From Owenweeksia sp964619125 (GTDB lineage: Bacteria > Bacteroidota > Bacteroidia > Flavobacteriales > Schleiferiaceae), in contig CAZUCA010000063.1 of the NCBI GenBank assembly GCA_964619125.1, positions 1-21,002 on the forward strand: DNA of 21,002 nucleotides. Direction: 5' to 3'. A program made the translations under genes and the position numbers. The first letter of the stretch is position 1. Every line of letters starts with the position of its first letter. Below the pieces are notes generated by a model. That model ran no database searches. It saw only the letters and a list, made by a program, of their open reading frames with translations, and had not been told where the DNA came from. Shown one piece after another: positions 15,351 through 21,002 of the stretch.

Positions 15351-15564
15351 AGATTTTAAAGCATAGCAAGGCGCAAGGTTCGTGCGGGAATGCCTTTTTG
15401 AGAATATTATTTAGGCTCACTTGTGGGTGCTGATTCACCGCTATGCCAGTGGGGTAGGGCGATTCAGCTAAATTAAGCCTGGAGCTTCGCTAAAGTTGCC
15501 AGGGTGTCGAATTGTAACTTTTGGCAGACAAAACTGCACCCGACCTGCAAAGACGTCAGTATGG

Positions 15565-17277
15565 CTAAATAAGCATACCTACAATCACCGCGGTAAAAAG
15601 AGAGGCCAGGGTGCCCCCAATCAGGGCGCGGAAGCCCAGGCGCGAGAGATCACTTTTACGGGAAGGAGCCAGCGAACCAATACCCCCGATTTGAATACCG
15701 ATACTGGCGAAATTTGAGAATCCACAAAGAATATAAGTAGCAATAACAATGGATTTTTTACTGCTAAACTGCCCCTCCTGCATCAGGTCGCCCAGCGACA
15801 CATAGGCTACAAATTCGTTGAGAATGGTTTTTTCACCCAATAATTGACCTACCAGAATTATATCCTCATCGGCCACCCCCATCAGCCAGGTAATGGGAGC
15901 CAGGGTGTAGCCCAGTATAAACTGCAGTGAAAAGCCTTCGTACTGGCCGCCGGTGGTAGCCACCACCCAATCGTTGAGACCCAGCCACTCGCCAAGCATA
16001 TCCTGAAAAAAGTAGTTGGCCATGGCAATAAAGGCGATAAATACCAGCAACATGGCGCCCACATTTACAGCCAGTTTCAAGCCATCGGTAGTGCCGTTGG
16101 CAATGGCCTCGAGGGCATTGCTGCCAATATTGCTCTTCTCGATGTGCATGCTGTCGTTTACCTTCCTGGTTTCGGGGACCAGTAGCTTCGCCGCCACCAC
16201 CGCCGCCGGTGCACTCATTACCGAGGCGGCCAGCAGGTGCTTGGCAAAGAATATTTGCTGAGCAGTATCCTCGCCACCCAAAAAGCCGATATAGGCCGCC
16301 AGCACCCCTCCGGCAATAGTGGCCATACCGCCGCTCATAACGCACATCAGTTCTGACTTAGTCATTTTGCCCAGGTAGGGCTTTACCAATAGGGGTGACT
16401 CAGTTTGGCCCAGGAAAATATTGCCGGCGGCCGAAAGACTTTCCGCGCCGCTGAGTTTCATGGTACGCTTCATCAACCAGGCAAAGCCAAATACCACCTT
16501 TTGCAGGATTCCGTAATAAAACAAAAGGCTGGTTAGTGCGGAAAAGAAAATTACCGTGGGTAGCACCTGAAAAGCGAAGATGTAGCCGAAGGAATCAGAG
16601 GAGTTCATCAGACCGCCAAAGAGGAATTCGGAGCCCTTAAGGGTAAAGCTAAGCAGGGTAACGAAGCCGGAGCTGATAAGGTCGAAGGTCTGGCGGATAA
16701 AAGGCACCTTCAGAATGCCAATGGCAAAGACAATCTGGATAATCAGACCTTTAATGATGAGGGGCCAGTTTATAGCCTTTCGCTTCGACGACATCAAAAA
16801 GGCCAGAAATACCAGTACACTAATGCCAAGCACGCCCCGTAAAATAGCGGCCATGGTAATTTCATTATCCTGGAAGTTATAGTCGATGGCCGCTGGTGCT
16901 GCTCCCTCTGAGGACTCGGGCCGGCTAAAACTGAAGTGAATATCGTTTTCGCTGAAAGTAAGGCTGCTGTCATTGAGCGCCTCAATGGCATAGTAGCGCA
17001 CGGTGTCGCTGGGTGCCTGGTAGCTTAGTATGAGGGTGTCGTTCTGCAGTTGCCAGAAGCCATCGGCGCGAAGGTTCCCTTTTCCTTTAAGGGCATATTC
17101 AAAGCTGCTGTCATCACGAAGGTGGAAATAATCGCCAGAGTCAATGCTAAGCAATTCCTGCCCACTACTGTCGGTTACGCTGCTGAATTGCCAGCGGTAT
17201 TTAAGTCCTTCCTGAGCGAGAGATTCATGACCGGTAATCAGGAAAAGGAGGCTAAGCAGAAATAAGATACGCTTCAT
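15565..17277 (-). CDS. Concentrative nucleoside transporter (CNT/NupC-type) with N-terminal lipocalin-like domain
   Basis: A 570-residue protein. Residues 140-570 are a multi-helix CNT transporter, importing nucleosides with a sodium or proton gradient. Family motifs are GQTESPL (290-296), GGMATIAGGVLA (316-327) and GFSNFASIGIQ (519-529). Ahead of it lie a signal peptide (about 1-21, ending SLAQ) and a beta-rich soluble segment (about 24-120). That segment's pattern of W, SGDYFHLRDDSSFEY, GFWQLQNDTLILSY and FSFSR looks like the short lipocalin-like domains of Bacteroidota. It would sit in the periplasm in front of the transporter. The gene is downstream of the ETF/nuclease operon but cut off from it by a terminator. 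The substrate range cannot be read from sequence. Confidence 0.9.
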   Translation of the reverse strand: MKRILFLLSLLFLITGHESLAQEGLKYRWQFSSVTDSSGQELLSIDSGDYFHLRDDSSFEYALKGKGNLRADGFWQLQNDTLILSYQAPSDTVRYYAIEALNDSSLTFSENDIHFSFSRPESSEGAAPAAIDYNFQDNEITMAAILRGVLGISVLVFLAFLMSSKRKAINWPLIIKGLIIQIVFAIGILKVPFIRQTFDLISSGFVTLLSFTLKGSEFLFGGLMNSSDSFGYIFAFQVLPTVIFFSALTSLLFYYGILQKVVFGFAWLMKRTMKLSGAESLSAAGNIFLGQTESPLLVKPYLGKMTKSELMCVMSGGMATIAGGVLAAYIGFLGGEDTAQQIFFAKHLLAASVMSAPAAVVAAKLLVPETRKVNDSMHIEKSNIGSNALEAIANGTTDGLKLAVNVGAMLLVFIAFIAMANYFFQDMLGEWLGLNDWVVATTGGQYEGFSLQFILGYTLAPITWLMGVADEDIILVGQLLGEKTILNEFVAYVSLGDLMQEGQFSSKKSIVIATYILCGFSNFASIGIQIGGIGSLAPSRKSDLSRLGFRALIGGTLASLFTAVIVGMLI

Positions 17278-17285
17278 ACAGCGCG

Positions 17286-17293
17286 CGAAAATA
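17286..17293 (-). promoter_or_regulatory. Possible -7 box (TATTTTCG) for the nucleoside transporter
   Basis: The minus strand reads TATTTTCG, one base off TAnnTTTG, ending 8 bases before the ATG. The same octamer is found upstream of etfB. If used, the leader would be only a few bases. Confidence 0.3.
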
Positions 17294-17351
17294 AGGATTT
17301 TGTCGGCAGCGCTATGCTTCCCCCTGGAAATTAGCCGGTTTTAAGCGGGCT

Positions 17352-17388
17352 AAAAAAACGCCTGTCCGCAAAATCGCAAACAGGCGTT
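17352..17388 (-). terminator. Intrinsic terminator after the bifunctional nuclease gene
   Basis: A perfect 9-bp stem (17357-17365 with 17380-17388), 14-base loop, followed on the minus strand by a T7 run that includes the last stem bases. It lies 22 bases past the stop at 17411 and ends the ETF operon. Confidence 0.85.
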
Positions 17389-17410
17389 CATAAAGTTTAT
17401 GAGCCAGTAA

Positions 17411-18037
17411 TCAGTTGGCGCTGCGTTTGTCAATCTCATCCCTGATGCGGGCAGCCGCTTCGTAGTCTTCATTTTTTACCGCCTCATCCAGTAACTGATG
17501 AAGTTTGTCGGTAGACTGCTTGCTGAGGCTGCCTTTGGAACTGGCGGAAGGCGAACTGTGGGTGGTAGCGGAAGCTGCTTCATCGGAAGCTGCGGTGCTG
17601 CGGGTACCACTTTTAGGGCTACTTTCCTTCAGTATAATCCCGGCCTTATCGAGAATTTCCTTGTAGGTGAAGATCGGACATTCGAAGCGTATTGCCAGTG
17701 CCACGGCATCGCTGGTGCGCGCGTCGAGCACTTGTTCCTGCCCATTATTTTCACATACCAGAATGGAGAAGAAAACCCCGTCCTGCAGTTTGTGAATTAC
17801 TACTTCTTTTAAACTAATGGCAAACTGGTCTGCAAAATTTTTAAAGAGGTCATGCGTCAGTGGGCGTGGTGGATTGACGTCCTTTTCCAGTGCAATAGCA
17901 ATGCTTTGCGCTTCGAAGCCGCCGATAATAATCGGGAGGCGGCGGTCACCCTCATCCTCTCCCAACACCAGGGCATAGGCTCCCGATTGGGTTTGGCTGT
18001 ACGAAAGACCTTTTATGTGCAAACGAACTCTATCCAT
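17411..18037 (-). CDS. Bifunctional nuclease (DUF151) family protein with UVR motif
   Basis: A 208-residue protein. Residues 1-138 are the bifunctional-nuclease (DUF151) domain, with the family segments LPIIIGGFEAQSIA, PRPLTHDLF and LDARTSDAVALAIR. A Ser/Thr/Ala-rich linker (about 140-172) leads to a UVR coiled-coil motif at about 177-204 (LLDEAVKNEDYEAAARIRDE), the UvrB-UvrC contact element found in several unrelated proteins. The plant founder of the family was reported to have RNase and DNase activity; the bacterial role is poorly known. The ATG overlaps the etfA stop by one base (TAATG), so its translation is probably coupled to etfA. That link between electron transfer and a nuclease-like protein is not explained by known pathways. 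Confidence 0.88.
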   Translation of the reverse strand: MDRVRLHIKGLSYSQTQSGAYALVLGEDEGDRRLPIIIGGFEAQSIAIALEKDVNPPRPLTHDLFKNFADQFAISLKEVVIHKLQDGVFFSILVCENNGQEQVLDARTSDAVALAIRFECPIFTYKEILDKAGIILKESSPKSGTRSTAASDEAASATTHSSPSASSKGSLSKQSTDKLHQLLDEAVKNEDYEAAARIRDEIDKRSAN

Positions 18038-19005
18038 TAATTATTCGCCTTAAAGTTGCGAATGGCTTCGGTGAGCTTGGGAACTACTTCAAAAGCATCG
18101 CCGATAACGCCATAATCTGCTGCCTTAAAGAACGGCGCTTCGGGGTCATTGTTGATGGCCACGATAGTATTGGAGTTACTAACCCCGGCCAGGTGCTGAA
18201 TAGCGCCGGAAATACCGATAGCCACATACAAGTTAGGATTAATGGCAATACCGGTTTGCCCTACGTGCTCGGTGTGTGGGCGCCAGCCCATGTCAGAAAC
18301 CGGTTTGGAGCAGGCAGTGCCGGCATCCAGTTCTTCGGCCAGCTCCTCGAGCATGCCCCAGTTTTCGGGTCCTTTCAGGCCGCGGCCACCACTTACTACA
18401 CGCTCAGCCTCTGGTAATGGAATTTTACCTTTTACGCGATCCACTTCGGTAACTTTAATTTCAGGTGCTCCGCCCAGGCTTACATTGCCTTCGCTCACTT
18501 CCGCTGTACCCTCACCTTCAGTTACTCCTACAGAGTTGGGGATAAATACAATCACTTTTTTGGCCTCTTCGGTAGTGTAATCTACAAAGCCCTTGCTGGA
18601 GAATACACTGCGCTTTACCGTAAATGGTGAAGTGGAGCTGGGAAGCTCGGTTACATTGGTGATCAGACCGGCAGCTGTTTTTACGGTAAGCACCGGAGCA
18701 ACGGCTTTGCCATTAAAGGTGCCACTGATAATAAAGGTATCGCCACCTTCCTGATCGGCAATCTGCTGCAGGGCCTCGGCAATCTTGTAATTGTTGTACT
18801 CCTGGAAGTCAGCTCCCTTGAGGTTGATCACTTTTTTAAGGCCGTATTTTCCGATTACGGAAGCGTCGTCGCTCAGTTCACCAAAGGTAACACCAACGGC
18901 TTCGCTGCCCATCTTTTCGGCCACCTTGGCGGCGTACTGAGCCGCTTCAAAGGTGTTCTTCTTAAATTTTCCTTCCCAGTTTTCGAGATATACTATTACT
19001 GACAT
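18037..19005 (-). CDS. etfA: Electron transfer flavoprotein subunit alpha
   Basis: A 322-residue FAD-binding subunit. With EtfB it takes electrons from acyl-CoA and other dehydrogenases and passes them to the quinone pool through ETF dehydrogenase. The N-terminal domain (about 1-190) has the usual strand-helix layout. The C-terminal FAD domain shows VVSGGRGLKG, VGQTGIAINPNLYVAIGISG and the signature AIQHLAGVSNSNTIVAINND (268-287). The length is typical. It starts 26 bases after the etfB stop and overlaps the nuclease gene by one base, giving an etfB-etfA-nuclease operon. Confidence 0.95.
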   Translation of the reverse strand: MSVIVYLENWEGKFKKNTFEAAQYAAKVAEKMGSEAVGVTFGELSDDASVIGKYGLKKVINLKGADFQEYNNYKIAEALQQIADQEGGDTFIISGTFNGKAVAPVLTVKTAAGLITNVTELPSSTSPFTVKRSVFSSKGFVDYTTEEAKKVIVFIPNSVGVTEGEGTAEVSEGNVSLGGAPEIKVTEVDRVKGKIPLPEAERVVSGGRGLKGPENWGMLEELAEELDAGTACSKPVSDMGWRPHTEHVGQTGIAINPNLYVAIGISGAIQHLAGVSNSNTIVAINNDPEAPFFKAADYGVIGDAFEVVPKLTEAIRNFKANN

Positions 19006-19031
19006 TGTCTAAAATCTTTTGCTGCGTTCTG

Positions 19032-19933
19032 TTAAATTACCTTGGCTTCTTCGTGGAGCAGACGTACGAGTTCGTCCATATTGTCAGCATCCACCATTTT
19101 CACATCACCCTTGGGGGCGGGCTTGGCAAAAGTGCCCACGGCAGTTTTGTGCTCTGCCTCTACTGCTTCGCGCACATTAAGGGGCTTGCTACGCGCCTGC
19201 ATAATGCCACGCATATTGGGAATTTTAAGGTCTTTTTCTTCAACCAGGCCTTTCTGACCACCGATCACCAGGGGTAAGCCGGCAGAGAGCTTTTCCTTAC
19301 CGCCGTCGATTTCGCGTACCAGGCTGGCCTGGTCGCCATCTATCTCCAGGCCTACACAGGCATTTACAAAGGGCCAGTTGAGCATCGCTGCCACCATGCC
19401 GGGTACTTGACCACCGTTGTAGTCGATAGATTCGCGGCCGGCAATTACCAGGTCGTATTCGTTTTCCTTTACTACTTCGGCAATCTGCTTAGCCACAAAC
19501 CAGGCGTCGGTAGGCTGGGCATCAACGCGGATAGCGTCATTGGCACCAATGGCCAACGCCTTGCGCAGAGTAGGTTCTACCTCGGCACCGCCTACGGTAA
19601 GCACGGTTACGGTAGCACCCTGCTTCTCCTGCAGCCAAACGGCACGGGTAAGGCCAAATTCATCGTAAGGGTTAATTACAAATTGAACCCCGTTTTTGTC
19701 GAATTCTTTATTGTCGTTGGTGAAATTGATCTTGGATGTAGNNNNNNNNNNNNNNNNNNNNNNNNNNNNNNNNNNNNNNNNNNNNNNNNNNNNNNNNNNN
19801 NNNNNNNNNNNNNNNNNNNNNNNNNNNNNNNNNNNNNNNNNACCCCGTTTTTGTCGAATTCTTTATTGTCGTTGGTGAAATTGATCTTGGATGTAGTATC
19901 AGGAACGTGGCTGATACAAACTAATACCTTCAT
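19032..19933 (-). CDS. etfB: Electron transfer flavoprotein subunit beta, interrupted by an assembly gap
   Basis: The AMP-binding subunit of the ETF dimer. The start MKVLVCISHVPDTTSKINFT is right of the gap. The rest (from NPYDEFGLTRAVW through the signature AGRESIDYNGGQVPG to EEAKVI) is left of it. The gap is 100 N between two copies of one 55-base sequence. Dropping the N and one copy (155 bases) joins the halves in frame: 902 minus 155 is 747 bases, or 248 codons plus stop, a normal EtfB length. As printed, the gene looks frameshifted because 155 is not a multiple of three. ATG 19933 was chosen over a TTG two codons upstream. It is the first gene of the operon and divergent from pdhB. Confidence 0.93.
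19687..19896. repeat. 55-base direct duplication flanking the N-gap (contig-end overlap)
   Basis: Bases 19687-19741 and 19842-19896 are identical over all 55 positions, and each copy abuts the run of N. Both encode the same EtfB segment (TSKINFTNDNKEFDKNG). The pattern is that of two contigs sharing a k-mer-sized end and joined without merging, not of a biological repeat. Confidence 0.93.
19742..19841. other. Assembly gap of 100 N inside etfB
   Basis: Exactly 100 N, a conventional placeholder length. With the identical flanks, the true missing sequence is probably zero. Confidence 0.97.
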
Positions 19934-19973
19934 GTTCAACTATTTCAATGTTAAGGATCTCAAAAGAAAAAGG

Positions 19974-19981
19974 CGAAAATA
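19974..19981 (-). promoter_or_regulatory. Possible -7 box (TATTTTCG) for the etfB operon
   Basis: The minus strand reads TATTTTCG, one base off TAnnTTTG, 40 bases before the etfB ATG at a reasonable leader distance. No clear -33 element. Confidence 0.3.
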
Positions 19982-20062
19982 GCCAAAAAAGGCCTAAGCA
20001 GAAAAGACTGTGGAGCCCTTAGCCCAGTTAAACATAGGCCCCATGGTTATGTTTAAGTTTTC

Positions 20063-20070
20063 TACTTTTG
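20063..20070 (+). promoter_or_regulatory. -7 box (TACTTTTG) upstream of pdhB
   Basis: An exact TAnnTTTG match ending 31 bases before the ATG at 20102, a normal leader length. No clear TTTG at -33. Confidence 0.5.
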
Positions 20071-20101
20071 CCACCCCTCTTATAAAGAACAATAGACTAC
20101 G

Positions 20102-21002
20102 ATGAGCAGAATAATACAATTCAGGGAAGCAGTAGCCGAGGCCATGAGTGAAGAAATGCGCCGCGATGAGAACGTATATCTCATGGGCGAGGAAGTGGCC
20201 GAATACAACGGTGCCTACAAGGCTTCAAAGGGCATGCTCGCTGAGTTTGGTCCCAAGCGCGTAATCGATACCCCCATTGCCGAGCTGGGTTTTGCCGGTA
20301 TTGGTGTGGGCTCCGCTATGAACGGCCTGCGTCCCATCGTGGAATTTATGACCTTCAACTTTTCGCTGGTAGCTATTGACCAGATCATCAGCAACGCCGC
20401 CAAGATGTACCAGATGAGCGGTGGCCAGTTTAATATTCCTATTGTATTCAGAGGTCCTACCGCTTCGGCCGGTCAGTTGGGGGCTACCCACTCGCAGGCT
20501 TTTGAAAGCTGGTTTGCCAACACGCCCGGTCTCAAGGTTTGTGTGCCCTCTACTCCCTATGATGTGAAGGGCCTGCTTAAAACTGCCATTCGCGATGATG
20601 ATCCGGTACTGGTGATGGAAAGTGAGCAGATGTACGGCGACAAAGGTGAGGTGCCCGAAGAGGAATACCTGATCCCCCTGGGTAAGGCCAAAACCCGTCG
20701 TGAGGGAAGCGATGTGACCATCGTTTCTTTCGGAAAAATTATTAAGGTTGCCCTGGAAGCCGCTGAAGAGCTGGCTAAGGAAGGGGTTGAGTGCGAGGTG
20801 ATCGACCTGATGTCGGTACGCCCTATCGACTACGAAGCAGTGGTGAATTCAATCAAAAAAACCAATCGCCTGGTGTTTGTGGAAGAGGCCTGGCCGCTGG
20901 GATCTATCGCCACGGAGGTGACTTATCACGTGCAGCGCTATGCTTTCGACTACCTCGATGCACCGGTGCGCCGCATTACTACTGCCGATACCACAATGGC
21001 TT
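20102..21002 (+). CDS. pdhB: Pyruvate dehydrogenase E1 component, beta subunit (3' end cut by window)
   Basis: 300 codons are visible of an expected total of about 325, open to the window end. The E1-beta subunit pairs with E1-alpha to decarboxylate pyruvate with thiamine diphosphate and acetylate the E2 lipoyl domain. The start MSRIIQFREAVAEAMSEEM, the TPIAELGFAGIGVGSAM segment with active-site E61, the FRGPTASAGQLGATHSQ block, PSTPYDVKGLL and the C-terminal domain start EVIDLMSVRPIDYEAV are all typical. The family also includes branched-chain 2-oxoacid E1-beta; the GATHSQ and PxxPYD motifs are close in both, but the overall sequence reads as pyruvate-type. E1-alpha is not adjacent upstream, so it lies elsewhere. 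It is divergent from the etfB operon across 168 bases. Confidence 0.93.
   Translation, partial: MSRIIQFREAVAEAMSEEMRRDENVYLMGEEVAEYNGAYKASKGMLAEFGPKRVIDTPIAELGFAGIGVGSAMNGLRPIVEFMTFNFSLVAIDQIISNAAKMYQMSGGQFNIPIVFRGPTASAGQLGATHSQAFESWFANTPGLKVCVPSTPYDVKGLLKTAIRDDDPVLVMESEQMYGDKGEVPEEEYLIPLGKAKTRREGSDVTIVSFGKIIKVALEAAEELAKEGVECEVIDLMSVRPIDYEAVVNSIKKTNRLVFVEEAWPLGSIATEVTYHVQRYAFDYLDAPVRRITTADTTMA

Noticed and set aside
15312..15564. Possible small gene or RNA in the 253-base gap upstream of proC
   Set aside because: No convincing start, domain or structured RNA beyond one small hairpin.
15866..16345. 159-codon minus-strand frame inside the nucleoside transporter
   Set aside because: It is a shadow frame, very rich in Gly and Arg with no hydrophobic pattern, lying wholly inside a clear membrane protein gene.
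19687..19896. Direct repeats as a mobile-element target site or recombination product
   Set aside because: Both copies abut the N-run exactly and their merger restores the reading frame, so an assembly overlap explains them fully.
1..21002. CRISPR arrays, tRNA/rRNA genes, insertion sequences, phage or defence genes
   Set aside because: None seen on either strand; the gene content is housekeeping plus one metal-related cluster.

Overview
The window looks like chromosomal DNA from a member of the Bacteroidota, roughly balanced in GC. The evidence is a TonB-dependent receptor with an N-terminal carboxypeptidase-like regulatory domain beside small secreted Cys-rich proteins of Bacteroidota type, several promoters with the phylum's TAnnTTTG -7 box, few clear Shine-Dalgarno sites, and Bacteroidota-style trigger factor, ETF and pyruvate dehydrogenase E1-beta proteins. 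Placement below phylum (perhaps Flavobacteriales-like) is a guess. Twenty protein genes are supported, two of them cut by the window ends. No RNA gene, transposon, phage gene or CRISPR array was seen.

Layout. (1) 1-3692, minus strand: a probable metal (copper-type) acquisition or handling cluster, read as lipoprotein, HYC/CC/PP-motif secreted protein, secreted HMA-domain protein, TonB receptor. (2) 3846-5027, minus: outer-membrane barrel protein with a coiled coil and a C-terminal SPOR domain, divergent from (3) 5166-8639, plus: protein quality control, tig-clpP-clpX. (4) 8696-11880, minus: folA and thyA, the two halves of the dTMP/folate cycle, with a 504-residue exported protein of unknown role between them that appears to hold three degenerate TonB C-terminal-like units. 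(5) 12019-12411, plus: small membrane-anchored protein, probably with a bacterial PH-like domain. (6) 12468-15311, minus: complete proline pathway operon in the order proC-proB-proA. (7) 15565-17277, minus: concentrative nucleoside transporter with an extracytoplasmic lipocalin-like N-terminal domain. (8) 17411-19933, minus: etfB-etfA-bifunctional nuclease, with tight translational coupling. (9) 20102 to the end, plus: pyruvate dehydrogenase E1-beta, divergent from etfB.

Most of the window is housekeeping. Points worth a second look are a nested inverted repeat covering the HYC-HMA intergenic region, the unknown 504-residue protein and the protein-like in-frame sequence just past its stop, the transporter fusion, and a scaffold gap inside etfB that is an assembly artefact: exactly 100 N flanked by an identical 55-base sequence, whose collapse restores an intact etfB. 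I did not find a convincing new multi-gene system.
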